The notes: generated by a model from the sequence alone, not told the origin. DNA of 39,333 nt from Streptomyces sp. CB02400 (GCF_001905725.1 NZ_LIWB01000031.1:1-39333); one strand, 5' to 3'; counted from the stretch's first letter, positions 7,317 to 14,781 are shown. A program made the numbers and translations.

Positions 7317-8476
7317 CGGGTTGCTCCCTTCGCTACCTGCCTCATGGCTTCGGCCTGGTCACTGTGGGGCGCGTAGGACAACAGCGGCATCCGCTTGCGG
7401 ACCGCTTCGCGCTGTTCCTTCAGATCGCCGATGACGGCGAGGACCTTCGGGTCGCCGAGCGACTTCCAGTTGTCCAGGGACGAGGTGGCGACGTAACCGC
7501 GGCGGGAGTCGTACAGGTTGACGACCAGGCCGAGGTAGTCGATCTCGAGGGAGAGGTCTTCGCAGAGGTCCTCGATCTGCTGGGCGAGCATGCCGTAGGC
7601 GGTGGCGGAGGAGTCCTCGGCGAGTACGGGGATGACGACCCCGGAGACGCCGACGGGCTCACCGCGGCGCCGGCGCCCGTAGTAGAGGGCGGCGTCCATG
7701 GCGATACCGAGGCTGGGCGGGCAGTCGACGATGATGACGTCGTAGTCGGCTTCCAGGGGGCGCAGGGCCAGCTCGAGGGCCGCTTCCTTCTGGAAGCCGC
7801 GCTTCTGCGTCGCCACGACGGCGATCTTCGCGTCGAGGAGGAACCCGTCGAAGCAGGCGGGCAGGACGTGCAGGCGCTTCTCGAACCGCGGATCGTCTAT
7901 CTCCACGACGAGGTCGCGCAGATCCCCACTGCCTTCGCCGCACATGTGGGAGACCAGGCTGTCGTGGTTGGGTTCGATCTGGGGGACTCCGAGCTGTTCG
8001 CTGAGGTGTCCCTGCGGGTCGAAGTCGACGACGAGGACGCGCTTGCCCGCTTCGGCGTATGCCTCACCGATGCCGGCGGAGATGGCGGTCTTGCCGACCC
8101 CGCCCTTCTGGTTGCCGACGATCTTCCGTTCGGGGTCGGTGCCTCGGGCGCCGTGCTGGGGGGAGGGGTTCGCGTCGAGCCAGTCACGGATCGACTGGGC
8201 GAGGCCCTGGGTGTAGGAGACGCCGCGGTCGGTGCAGGTCTCCTTGAACTGCTCGTACAGCCCTGGCGGAAGCCATGTGGAGAACGACTTCGCACCGGCG
8301 GTGTCCACTTCGGCGCCGCTGCTCGTGCTGCCGCGCCAGTCGTTGATGGCCGCCTCGACGGCGTCCTGGATGTCCAGGCTGAGCTCGGCGGCGCGGACCT
8401 TGAGTGCTTGTTGGAGCGCCGAGGGCAGCTTGGACGCTACCTTTTCCCGGTCTCCATCGGGGTAAGGAGAAGCCAT
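7313..8476 (-). CDS. parA: ParA-family partition ATPase with N-terminal DNA-binding-like extension
   Basis: A 387-residue protein starting at ATG 8476 (MASPYPDGDR); the frame is open further upstream but without support. The deviant Walker A motif KGGVGKT lies at residues 124-130, followed by VLVVDFDPQGHLSEQLGV (Walker A') and the Walker B-type YDVIIVDCPPSLGIAMDAAL. The first 105 residues are an added domain: KLPSALQQALKVRAAELSL...AVEAAINDWR and a second, similar STWLPPGLYEQFKETC...SIRDWLD, both resembling ribbon-helix-helix segments, consistent with autoregulatory DNA binding as in class Ia ParA proteins. It is first in the parAB operon and overlaps parB by 4 nt. It moves plasmid DNA on the nucleoid. 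Confidence 0.93.
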   Translation of the reverse strand: MASPYPDGDREKVASKLPSALQQALKVRAAELSLDIQDAVEAAINDWRGSTSSGAEVDTAGAKSFSTWLPPGLYEQFKETCTDRGVSYTQGLAQSIRDWLDANPSPQHGARGTDPERKIVGNQKGGVGKTAISAGIGEAYAEAGKRVLVVDFDPQGHLSEQLGVPQIEPNHDSLVSHMCGEGSGDLRDLVVEIDDPRFEKRLHVLPACFDGFLLDAKIAVVATQKRGFQKEAALELALRPLEADYDVIIVDCPPSLGIAMDAALYYGRRRRGEPVGVSGVVIPVLAEDSSATAYGMLAQQIEDLCEDLSLEIDYLGLVVNLYDSRRGYVATSSLDNWKSLGDPKVLAVIGDLKEQREAVRKRMPLLSYAPHSDQAEAMRQVAKGATR

Positions 8477-8493
8477 GACGTCAGCATACTGAC
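8477..8493 (-). promoter_or_regulatory. parA start region: -10-like TATGCT within a small palindrome
   Basis: On the minus strand TATGCT (8483-8488) ends 6 nt before the parA ATG, a spacing that would give a leaderless mRNA. It is embedded in GTCAG-CATA-CTGAC (8480-8493), a possible operator for autorepression by the ParA N-terminal domain. No ribosome binding site is visible. No convincing -35. Confidence 0.35.
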
Positions 8494-8562
8494 CTCTGAA
8501 GGCGTAATGACACCCTCTTTGCAAGTTCTGACGCAGTTTCACCCGTTGAGCGCCCCAACGGG

Positions 8563-8581
8563 ATTATCACGCCGTGATAGT
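8563..8581. promoter_or_regulatory. Candidate parS upstream of parA, copy 3
   Basis: ATTATCACGCCGTGATAGT, one mismatch to the perfect palindrome. It lies about 90 bp upstream of parA, where ParB loading could also affect parAB transcription. Confidence 0.75.
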
Positions 8582-8742
8582 TGCCGTCCGGCATGGCTGC
8601 GCGCCTGGGAACGGGCTTCGGCGCGTGTCCATTGGGAAGGACCAGTCCGGCCGCGCCGGGTTCGATCTCCTACGGAAGCGAGCCCTGCTCTGCACATGAG
8701 GCCACGAGTAACGCCGGTCCGACGCCGCTATAGCCTCCGCTT

Positions 8743-9549
8743 GTGACCAACCGCCGCAATCGGATCGAGAGTCCTCGTCCCCACAAGCTGCCTCACCATC
8801 AAGTGCTCCTGGAGGGAACGGACTGGGCGTCACTCGCCACCGTATGCGGAACGGGCGGGTCCCTGCCGACGACGCTGGCACGCGTCATCAGCCCCGACCC
8901 GGTCGTCAGGACGACCGCCATCGATGACGCGCTCAGGGAAGTGACCCACCAGAACACCATCTACGAAGCGACGGTGCCCGTAGCGTGTTACGTCGCTGCC
9001 GTCCTCCACCATCCGGTCATCGCGGCAGGTGACTCCGGCACCGATGCCGGCATGCCACCGCACCACCCGACCCTCGTGAGACTGCTCAAGTGGCTCAGTG
9101 ACACCGCCTACGACGCCGACGACGAGTGCGTCGCCATCAGCGAACGCCACTTCGGCGGGGAGTTCCTCGACGAGGACAGGGCGATGCGCGCCTTCCGAGA
9201 ATTGCGCCCGGCGTTCTTCTCCGCTGTCCGGCCTCTTCTCGACCACGACAACGCGGAGGTACGCGACGCCGCTTTCATCGCTGCGATCCCCCTGGCAGAG
9301 CATCCCGCGCTCATCACGCACCGGACTGAGCTGGTCGGTCACGCCCGTCGTCTGCTGGCCACCGGCACCGACCGCCACAACCGGGACCGTGCCCTGGATG
9401 CGATGAAGGCATGGGGCCACGACATCGGCGACCTGGAGAACGCGGACGACATCGCAGCCCGCGAGCGTCACGCCCGTCTCAAGGCGGAACGTGATTCCTG
9501 GTGGGCGGTCGGCGGGACGGGCGGCTACTCCGAGAGCCCACCCTTCTGA
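8743..9549 (+). CDS. ARM/HEAT-like helical repeat protein of unknown function
   Basis: A 268-residue protein starting at GTG 8743. There is no ribosome binding site, but TATAGC at 8729-8734 is placed 8 nt before the start, as for a leaderless actinobacterial mRNA. The protein is rich in paired helices (SPDPVVRTTAIDDALREV, then LLDHDNAEVRDAAFIAAIPL and HRTELVGHARRLLA), an ARM/HEAT pattern found in many Streptomyces hypotheticals next to toxin or accessory genes. No catalytic motif, membrane segment or signal peptide is visible. The C-terminus is charged and ends with a Gly/Ser-rich tail. It stands alone between parA (divergent) and the HxlR gene (convergent). Confidence 0.75.
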   Translation: MTNRRNRIESPRPHKLPHHQVLLEGTDWASLATVCGTGGSLPTTLARVISPDPVVRTTAIDDALREVTHQNTIYEATVPVACYVAAVLHHPVIAAGDSGTDAGMPPHHPTLVRLLKWLSDTAYDADDECVAISERHFGGEFLDEDRAMRAFRELRPAFFSAVRPLLDHDNAEVRDAAFIAAIPLAEHPALITHRTELVGHARRLLATGTDRHNRDRALDAMKAWGHDIGDLENADDIAARERHARLKAERDSWWAVGGTGGYSESPPF

Positions 9550-9560
9550 CTCGGGGACAC

Positions 9561-9932
9561 TCAGTGCCCCTGAGCATCCGCTGCATCCAGCCCTTGGGCG
9601 GTTGACCGCTCGCGTCCCCAGGCGGCCAGTGGCTGGAGTGCGTCGTTGAGGTGCTTGCCGTCCTCGGTCAGTGAGTATTCGACGCGGGGCGGCACCTCGT
9701 CGTAGGAGACGCGGTGCACGACGCCGTCCGCCTCCATCTCGCGCAAGTGGGAGGCGAGCACCTTCTCGGTGATCCCCGGGAGCAGCCGGCGCAGTTCGCC
9801 GAAGCGGCGGTGGGGGTGCTCGTGGAGCGCCCAGAGGATCAGCACCTTCCACTTGCCGCCGATCACCTCCATCGCGGTGTCGATCCCGCAGACGTGTCCG
9901 TCCCGTGTGCCCGGCCGGTTCAGTGTCGTCAT
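9561..9932 (-). CDS. HxlR-family transcriptional regulator
   Basis: A 123-residue winged-helix protein with the HxlR signature: CGIDTAMEVIGGKWKVLILWAL near residues 15-36, the recognition helix region FGELRRLLPGITEKVLASHL, and the wing RVEYSLTEDGKHL. HxlR proteins are small dimeric repressors or activators that often sense electrophiles or redox state. The gene is divergent from the dehydrogenase at 10029, with a 12-bp palindrome between them, so it probably controls that gene and itself. Confidence 0.9.
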   Translation of the reverse strand: MTTLNRPGTRDGHVCGIDTAMEVIGGKWKVLILWALHEHPHRRFGELRRLLPGITEKVLASHLREMEADGVVHRVSYDEVPPRVEYSLTEDGKHLNDALQPLAAWGRERSTAQGLDAADAQGH

Positions 9933-9982
9933 GCCCCACCCCTCTGACGTGCTCGCTCACCCCGGGGTGACCACCCACTCCG

Positions 9983-9994
9983 AAGTACGTACTT
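9983..9994. promoter_or_regulatory. Candidate HxlR operator
   Basis: AAGTACGTACTT is a perfect 12-bp palindrome in the 96-bp gap between the divergent HxlR and dehydrogenase genes. GTAC-containing palindromes in this position are typical HxlR targets; assignment is by context. Confidence 0.55.
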
Positions 9995-10028
9995 GATCGC
10001 CTCCAGGCCTGCTCCCAGGCTAGTCGGC

Positions 10029-10910
10029 ATGGCACAGACCACTGTCGAGAAGACGTCCGTCACGCTGCTGGGCCTCGGCGCGATGGGCACCGCGCTGGCC
10101 CGTACCTGGCTCGCCGCCGGCCACCCGGTCACCGTCTGGAACCGCACTCCGGCCTGCTCCGCACCGCTCGCCGCCGAGGGGGCAAGGGTCGCGGACGGCG
10201 CCGCCGCCGCCGTCGCGGCGAACACGCTGGTCGTCGTCTGTCTGCTGGACGACGCCTCGGTCGAGGAGACGCTGGCCGGCACCGACCTGACCGGCCGGGA
10301 CCTGGTCAACCTGACCACCAGCACCCCGGCCGAGGCCCGTGCCCGCGCCGAGTGGGCCCGCGAGCGCGGCGCCCGCTACCTGGACGGCGGGATCATGGCC
10401 GTCCCTCCGATGATCGGCGTCCCCGAGGCCGGCGGCTACGTCTTCTACAGCGGCTCGCGGGAGCTGTTCGAGCGGTACGCGGAGACACTGCGCGTACCGG
10501 CCGGCACCACCTACGTCGGTGAGGACGCGGGCTTCGCGGCGCTCCACGACGTGGCTCTGCTCAGCGCCATGTACGGGATGTTCGCCGGGGCCGCGCACGC
10601 CTTCGCCCTGATCCGCAAGGAGGACATCGACCCCGCGTCACTCGCCCCGCTGCTCGCCGACTGGCTCGTCACGATGGCCCCGGCCGTTCACCAGACCGCC
10701 GACCAGCTGCGCAGCGGCGACTACACCAAGGGTGTCGTCTCCAACCTCGCGATGCAGGTGGCCGGCACACCGACCTTCCTGAGCACCGCCGAGCAGCAGG
10801 GCGTCAGCCCGGAACTGCTCACCCCTTACTTCTCGTTGATGCGCCGCCGCCTGTCCGAAAGCAGCGGCGAGGAGGACCTGACGGGCGTGATCGACCTGCT
10901 GGTGCATTGA
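10029..10910 (+). CDS. NAD(P)-binding dehydrogenase, 6-phosphogluconate dehydrogenase/imine reductase type
   Basis: A 293-residue protein starting at ATG 10029. Residues about 9-40 carry the Rossmann fingerprint VTLLGLGAMGTALARTWLAA followed by VWNRTP, where the Arg-Thr after the second strand fits NADP. The DLVNLTTSTPAEARAR segment and GGIMAVPPMIG match the substrate-loop region of the beta-hydroxyacid dehydrogenase/imine reductase group, and the C-terminal half is helical as expected for the dimerisation domain. These enzymes reduce cyclic imines or small hydroxyacids; the natural substrate is unknown. It is divergent from the HxlR gene, its probable regulator. Confidence 0.88.
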   Translation: MAQTTVEKTSVTLLGLGAMGTALARTWLAAGHPVTVWNRTPACSAPLAAEGARVADGAAAAVAANTLVVVCLLDDASVEETLAGTDLTGRDLVNLTTSTPAEARARAEWARERGARYLDGGIMAVPPMIGVPEAGGYVFYSGSRELFERYAETLRVPAGTTYVGEDAGFAALHDVALLSAMYGMFAGAAHAFALIRKEDIDPASLAPLLADWLVTMAPAVHQTADQLRSGDYTKGVVSNLAMQVAGTPTFLSTAEQQGVSPELLTPYFSLMRRRLSESSGEEDLTGVIDLLVH

Positions 10911-10993
10911 CCGGCCATTCGCCACCCCGGAGGCGGTCGTGCCGCATCAATCGGACAGTGCCGGACAGCACCAGGGGTGATGCCACGGGCCGG

Positions 10994-11012
10994 ATTATCA
11001 CGCCGTGATAAG
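10994..11012. promoter_or_regulatory. Candidate parS, copy 4
   Basis: ATTATCACGCCGTGATAAG, one mismatch at the last base. It lies 2.4 kb beyond the parA-proximal copy, in the non-coding gap after the dehydrogenase gene, so the sites bracket parAB over 5.5 kb. Confidence 0.75.
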
Positions 11013-11074
11013 TGCTGACGTCGGCGACAGGATCTTCTGTGGTGCCGGTGTGAGCGAGAAGGTAAGCTGTCTTC

Positions 11075-11086
11075 CGAAACCTAGAC
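11075..11086 (+). repeat. 12-bp repeat CGAAACCTAGAC, downstream copy
   Basis: Identical to 12360-12371. The two copies bracket the winged-helix pair 11136-12337, mirroring the way the 20-bp repeat brackets the pair at 281-1044. Confidence 0.5.
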
Positions 11087-11122
11087 ACATTGAGGCCCCC
11101 GCTTCGGCGGGGGCCTCAATGT
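11087..11122. terminator. Strong TTCG hairpin downstream of the second winged-helix pair
   Basis: ACATTGAGGCCCCCGC (11087-11102), loop TTCG, then a perfect 16-bp complement to 11122. It lies 14 bp beyond the stop of the minus-strand operon ending at 11136. No T-run on either side, but the UUCG-type loop and GC stem make it a very stable transcript end. Confidence 0.8.
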
Positions 11123-11135
11123 TGTGCCGGTCGTG

Positions 11136-11684
11136 TCACGGGCGGGGCGGCCTCCGCCGTGAGCGGTCACGGGCCGTCGAGAGGCTCAGTACCTCCGCGG
11201 TTCCCTCGGGGACTGTCTTCGTCGGCTTCGGGCGGCCGGGCGAACTCCTGCGGCCCAGGCGCTTCTCCTTCTTCTCCTGCTCGGCCTGGGCGACGGAGGC
11301 CTCGTAACGCTCCTGGTAGTCGTCGACGTCGAGACGGTCCGCGGGGTCGAGTGTGTCGATGGCCTCCAGGTGCTCGGTGACGCTGCGCGCGCCACTGATC
11401 ATCGGGTTGAGGAGGTAGATGCCCTTGGCCTGGCGGAACACCAGCTTGGCGAGGATCAGGGCCTGCAGGCCCCGCCCCACCATGGAGCGGTGTACGTCCA
11501 GAGCTTCGGCCAGCTCCTCTTCGGTGACCAGGCAGCGCCCTCCCGGCTCCTGGGTCCCCAGGAGCCGGAAAAGCACTCGGTAGGCGATCCCCGGCATCGC
11601 GGGCATGTAGGCGAAGCCGTTGAAGGTGCCGTATGTCAGCTCCGGCGGCTCCGGGTTCGCAGACGCTGCAGTCCTCATCCTCAC
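11136..11684 (-). CDS. Winged-helix plasmid replication-type protein, second gene of pair
   Basis: A 182-residue protein. Residues 30-95 contain a winged-helix domain: AMPGIAYRVLFRLLGTQEPG, LVTEEELAEALDVHRSMVGR, then ALILAKLVFRQAKGIYLLNP, whose final YLLNP wing is the pattern of RepL-type replication proteins. The C-terminus is charged and ends in a highly basic Arg/Pro-rich tail (residues 140-182). The GTG start at 11684 overlaps the TGA of the preceding gene (GTGA), so the two are coupled. I infer DNA binding at the repeats near 12,388-12,576; initiation of replication is likely but not proven. Confidence 0.72.
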   Translation of the reverse strand: MRMRTAASANPEPPELTYGTFNGFAYMPAMPGIAYRVLFRLLGTQEPGGRCLVTEEELAEALDVHRSMVGRGLQALILAKLVFRQAKGIYLLNPMISGARSVTEHLEAIDTLDPADRLDVDDYQERYEASVAQAEQEKKEKRLGRRSSPGRPKPTKTVPEGTAEVLSLSTARDRSRRRPPRP

Positions 11685-12337
11685 GCCTCCGGCTTTTTCT
11701 CCGTACGCTTACGCTTGCGCGTCCTCGATGATGGTTTGGGTAGTTTCGCACCTGGAAGGGCCATGTCTCTGAACTCTTCCGGAACACCGGGGTCGAGCAC
11801 GAGCTCGTTGAGCAGGCTCAGCTGCTCCACCTGGACCTTGACGCTCTTGGCCACCGACCCGCGAACGGGCTTCTCTATCAGTCGGTAGCCGCCGCGCAGG
11901 GTCACCGCCGGCTGGAGCTGGATCGACCCCTTCTTCGGAGAGTAGGCCAACCCCAGCCTCTTCAGCTTGGACTGGGCCCGTGACACCTGGGCCGGGTCCA
12001 TGTCCAGCTCGGCAGCGATCTCGGCCTGCTTGAGCTCGACGGCCCCTCCTACTTCCTGGCTTCCCATCATGTAGAGCAGCACGCACAGGGTCACGTTGTC
12101 GTCCCTGAAGTACCTGGCGGCCCAGCGCAGGAACTCCAGGCTGTCCTGGGCGAAGTACTTGCCGACGAAGTCGCCTGCGGTGACCGGGGGCTTGACCTCT
12201 GCCGTGTGGCCGACGGGCAGTTCGACGAGGTTCTTCCTCGGGCCGAGCGCGCCCGCGTACGGGCTGCTGGGGCTCGGCCCACGGGGCGGGGACGTACCGG
12301 GGACCCGGCGGGGGTCCCCATGAGGCTGTGCGGACAT
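11681..12337 (-). CDS. Winged-helix plasmid replication-type protein, first gene of pair
   Basis: A 218-residue protein starting at ATG 12337. After a Pro-rich, probably disordered N-terminus (1-50), residues 75-150 form a winged-helix domain: VTLCVLLYMMGSQEVGGAVE, QAEIAAELDMDPAQVSRAQ, LKRLGLAYSPKKGSIQLQP. The layout, a helix pair, an HTH and a hairpin ending in a hydrophobic strand, is the same as in the proteins at 13563 and 14037, so the three clusters share a fold. The C-terminus is a Lys/Arg cluster. It leads a two-gene operon, and repeats lie directly upstream at 12,360-12,576. Confidence 0.72.
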   Translation of the reverse strand: MSAQPHGDPRRVPGTSPPRGPSPSSPYAGALGPRKNLVELPVGHTAEVKPPVTAGDFVGKYFAQDSLEFLRWAARYFRDDNVTLCVLLYMMGSQEVGGAVELKQAEIAAELDMDPAQVSRAQSKLKRLGLAYSPKKGSIQLQPAVTLRGGYRLIEKPVRGSVAKSVKVQVEQLSLLNELVLDPGVPEEFRDMALPGAKLPKPSSRTRKRKRTEKKPEA

Positions 12338-12359
12338 GGCGCTACATGCTCCTCAAGAT

Positions 12360-12371
12360 CGAAACCTAGAC
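12360..12371 (+). repeat. 12-bp repeat CGAAACCTAGAC, upstream copy
   Basis: Identical to 11075-11086. It starts 22 bp upstream of the ATG at 12337, inside the likely promoter or leader. Confidence 0.5.
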
Positions 12372-12387
12372 GCAGAGCACAGTAGTG

Positions 12388-12576
12388 ATTGCGCAGATAG
12401 ATAGCAACGACGCGACCTATCTGCGCGTTGCGTGCGTTAAATATGACTTCGGAGTCATGTTCGCGGCTGTTCCTCAAGTCCATCGCGAGATTGCGCAGAT
12501 AAGTCGCAATGGATACGGGGCAACTTGACTTCAGCCGCAACTTCCGCAGCCTCAAAATGACGTGGGAGTCATGTTC
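12388..12576. repeat. Iteron-like array upstream of the second winged-helix pair
   Basis: Two copies of a roughly 100-bp arrangement. The first has ATTGCGCAGATA at 12388, an inverted partner CTATCTGCGC at 12417-12426, and the palindromic TATGACTTCGGAGTCATGTTC type element at 12442-12462. The second has ATTGCGCAGATA at 12490 and ATGACGTGGGAGTCATGTTC at 12557-12576. Such duplicated blocks next to a replication-type gene are the expected look of an origin or autoregulatory operator. Confidence 0.6.
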
Positions 12577-12876
12577 TGAGGCTCTGTCACCCCCTCTGAC
12601 CTGCGGAAACGTGATCCTCTCTATTCTCTATAAGTGCAGGTCCGTGTCTGCTTGCTCTCCTTGAGCCGATCCTGAGAGTCATGCAGTCGCCTTGACCGGG
12701 ACCTCGAGCACTCCCTGCCCCTCTTGGACCCGCACCACCGAAAGTCAGCCACGACGGTGCCCGCACCCGAACGATCAGGCGCGCGTATGTCTCCAGCAAC
12801 CCCGTTCCGGTCCCAGCCACGCTGCTCTGTTTCAAGGGCCGCGACAGTACTGCGAGCGCATGAGGAGAATGGGGCG
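12577..12876. other. Intergenic leader region of the unknown gene at 12877
   Basis: No gene recognised. It lies between the repeat array and the plus-strand gene at 12877 and should hold that gene's promoter. TTGAGCC at about 12662 could be a -35, but I found no matching -10. Confidence 0.35.
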
Positions 12877-13476
12877 GTGAACCCTCGTGACCTCGAACTG
12901 ACCCTTGCCGCCGCTCGTGCGGTCGGCCCCTGTCCGCCAGGGGAGGAGGCCACCTGGACCGAGCAGGTCCGGGCCCGGGCCATCCACCTCTACACCCTCG
13001 CCGACACGGTCGGGCAGGACCTCCAGCGCCTGGACGCCGCGAAGCAGTTCACGGCCACCCTGCTCTCCGTGCGTATCGAGTCCACGAGTACCCGCGGGCT
13101 CCTGGTCGTCCGCAACACCTCCGGTGAGCTGGAGCGCCTGCGCACCGACCGTGGTGATACGGACGCGGGCCGGGCGATGATCGAGCGTGCTCGGGCGTTG
13201 GTCGGGCACCGGCTGCGTGTGTACCGCCTCAACGAGCAGATGGCCTCCAACGCCAAGTTGCAGGTCCGCACTGTCGTTCACCTGACCGACTGTGGCCTGG
13301 ACACCGACCCCGTGCACGAGCACAGTGCGAAGGAGAACGTGCTGGCCGCAGCCGAGGGTGACAAGGAGTCCGCCCGCGAGGCCTGGCTGGAGGCCGGCCT
13401 TCCCGAGACCGGTTCGGTGACCGTACGCCAGCTCGCCGAGGCACTGGCCCGGCTCCCCGTCGCTGACGTGCTGTAG
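12877..13476 (+). CDS. Plasmid-type protein of unknown function
   Basis: A 199-residue protein that I do not recognise. I chose GTG 12877 because GAGGAG lies 9 bases upstream; the open frame extends to 12724 without support. It is soluble, predominantly helical (RARAIHLYTLADTVGQDLQR, TDAGRAMIERARALVGHRL) with a short strand region around SVRIESTSTRGLLVVRNT. The C-terminus (TGSVTVRQLAEALARLPV) could be a small helical dimerisation motif. It is the only plus-strand gene among the winged-helix clusters and is followed by a strong T-run terminator. Confidence 0.7.
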   Translation: MNPRDLELTLAAARAVGPCPPGEEATWTEQVRARAIHLYTLADTVGQDLQRLDAAKQFTATLLSVRIESTSTRGLLVVRNTSGELERLRTDRGDTDAGRAMIERARALVGHRLRVYRLNEQMASNAKLQVRTVVHLTDCGLDTDPVHEHSAKENVLAAAEGDKESAREAWLEAGLPETGSVTVRQLAEALARLPVADVL

Positions 13477-13487
13477 ACCCGGCTGGG

Positions 13488-13558
13488 TATAGTGCGGGCA
13501 ACCATCCCTTGCTCAGGCACCGGGGCCCCACCGATACGTCGGTGGGGCCCCGGTTTTT
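13488..13558 (+). ncRNA. Possible short transcript between TATAGT and the T-run terminator
   Basis: TATAGT at 13488-13493 is a good -10, with CTGACG 19 bp upstream as a weak -35. A transcript starting near 13500 would end at the terminator at 13558, giving an RNA of about 60 nt with no open frame, made just after the unknown gene. It could be a small regulatory RNA, as in plasmid copy control, or the TATAGT could be chance. Confidence 0.3.
13519..13558 (+). terminator. Strong intrinsic terminator
   Basis: ACCGGGGCCCCACCGA (13519-13534), loop TACG, and a perfect 16-bp complement to 13554, followed by TTTTTG. It ends the plus-strand gene 12877-13476; the minus-strand gene at 13563 also ends against it, though that side lacks a T-run. 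Confidence 0.92.
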
Positions 13559-13562
13559 GTGC

Positions 13563-13988
13563 TCAGGCGACCTGTAGGTTCGGGCGGCCGTCTGCCGTGG
13601 GCGGGACAGCGGCGTAGGCGGGAAGTTTCAGGTTGGGCAGCTCGCCGGCCTTGATGTTCGCGATCGCGGCGCGGAAGGAGGCCTCCATGTCCTGGGAGCT
13701 GGGGTACTTCGCTGCCAGAGGGTGGAGGCGGTAGGAGTTGCCCTTGCCTCGGCTGCCTTCCTCGTTCTTGGGACGCAGGACGATGTTCAGCTCGCACAGA
13801 GGGGCGATGAGGTTGCTGACGGCCTGTGGGGTGACCCGGTACTCACGGGCCATGTCCTTCTGCCGTACGGGAAGATGCCCGCCGAAGTCGGAGCGGTAGA
13901 GCAGGTACTGCAGGAACTTTACGGTGGCTCCGGAGACGGGCAGGGCCCAGATGCGTTCGGACACGACCGGTGACATGACTTCAGCCAT
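13563..13988 (-). CDS. Winged-helix plasmid replication-type protein
   Basis: A 141-residue protein starting at ATG 13988. Residues 22-75 give a winged-helix domain: GATVKFLQYLLYRSDFGGHL, PVRQKDMAREYRVTPQAVSN, LIAPLCELNIVLRPK, then a wing ending NSYRLHPLAAKY. It shares its layout with the first-gene proteins of the other clusters. The C-terminal 45 residues are less structured. It lies 48 bp downstream of the gene 14037-14720 on the same strand and is probably co-transcribed with it. A replication or regulatory DNA-binding role is inferred. Confidence 0.7.
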   Translation of the reverse strand: MAEVMSPVVSERIWALPVSGATVKFLQYLLYRSDFGGHLPVRQKDMAREYRVTPQAVSNLIAPLCELNIVLRPKNEEGSRGKGNSYRLHPLAAKYPSSQDMEASFRAAIANIKAGELPNLKLPAYAAVPPTADGRPNLQVA

Positions 13989-14036
13989 CGGTTTCCCTTC
14001 TTCCTGCCGGGCGGCGCAGCGTCAGGTGGATGTGTA

Positions 14037-14720
14037 TCACCCCGTCCGTCTCCCCATCTCGTAGGGCGGGTGCCGGGTGGGGTCGAGGCCCTGCTCTTCC
14101 TCCTGGGGATCCGGGCCGATCCCGTGGGGGAAGGCTTCGGGGTCGCGGTCGTGCTGGACGGCTATCTGCTCCAGGACTGCGTGCTGGGCGGTGCTGTTGC
14201 CTTGGAACCACAAGCGGACGTTCAACTGGATCATGCCGTTGCCGAGCTGCTCGATCCACCGGTAGCCGACCAGCGCCTTGATCGCGCGGTTGACCGTGGA
14301 GCGGGTGATGCGCTTGCCGTTCTTCTGGGCGGCGAGCTTGTTGAGGCCGTCGGTGATCTCCTGCTGTGTGTACGGGGTGACGCCGGTGCCGTGCTGCTGG
14401 CCACCGGCGACGTAGAGGAAGACGCACAGCTGGGATTTGGTGATGGAGTTGGCTACGGCGAGCTGGGCCAGGAGCTGGGTGAACCAGTTCGACGCCAGGC
14501 TGTAGCCGGCGTCACCGGCCATGTCGTGGACGGCCGTGTGGTCGGGCTCGTACTCGAAGGTGACGTTCTTGAGCTTGCGGCGGCCACGAGGGTCGGCGCT
14601 CTGCGTCGCTTCTCCCAGTTGTTCTCCGAGGACCTGGAGAAGGTCCTCAAAGCCCTCGTCGCCCGATGGAACGTCAGCGACGACGCGTGGTCGCGGTCGT
14701 GCCGGCGGATCAGGTGTCAC
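14037..14720 (-). CDS. Winged-helix plasmid replication-type protein next to 17-bp repeats
   Basis: A 227-residue protein starting at GTG 14720, with GGGAGG five to six bases upstream. Residues 75-165 form the winged-helix core: LLAQLAVANSITKSQLCVFL, TPYTQQEITDGLNKLAAQ, RITRSTVNRAIKALVGYRW, and a wing GNGMIQLNVRLWFQGN, a RepL-like arrangement. The C-terminus is acidic and Pro-rich. Four 17-bp repeats lie 45-321 bp upstream, a good candidate origin or operator. It leads an operon with 13563-13988. Confidence 0.75.
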   Translation of the reverse strand: MTPDPPARPRPRVVADVPSGDEGFEDLLQVLGEQLGEATQSADPRGRRKLKNVTFEYEPDHTAVHDMAGDAGYSLASNWFTQLLAQLAVANSITKSQLCVFLYVAGGQQHGTGVTPYTQQEITDGLNKLAAQKNGKRITRSTVNRAIKALVGYRWIEQLGNGMIQLNVRLWFQGNSTAQHAVLEQIAVQHDRDPEAFPHGIGPDPQEEEQGLDPTRHPPYEMGRRTG

Positions 14721-14764
14721 AGGACCTCCCTTGATACTCAGGCGGTCCAGACACTAGACCAAAT

Positions 14765-14781
14765 ATCAAGCAGTGGTTGTC
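14765..14781. repeat. 17-bp repeat, copy 1 (RTCAA...TTG family)
   Basis: ATCAAGCAGTGGTTGTC. It differs most from the others at its 3' end. It lies nearest the gene start at 14720. Confidence 0.55.

Noticed and set aside
7286..8746. Long plus-strand frame over parA
   Set aside because: Opposite-strand shadow; parA carries the Walker motifs and the parB overlap.
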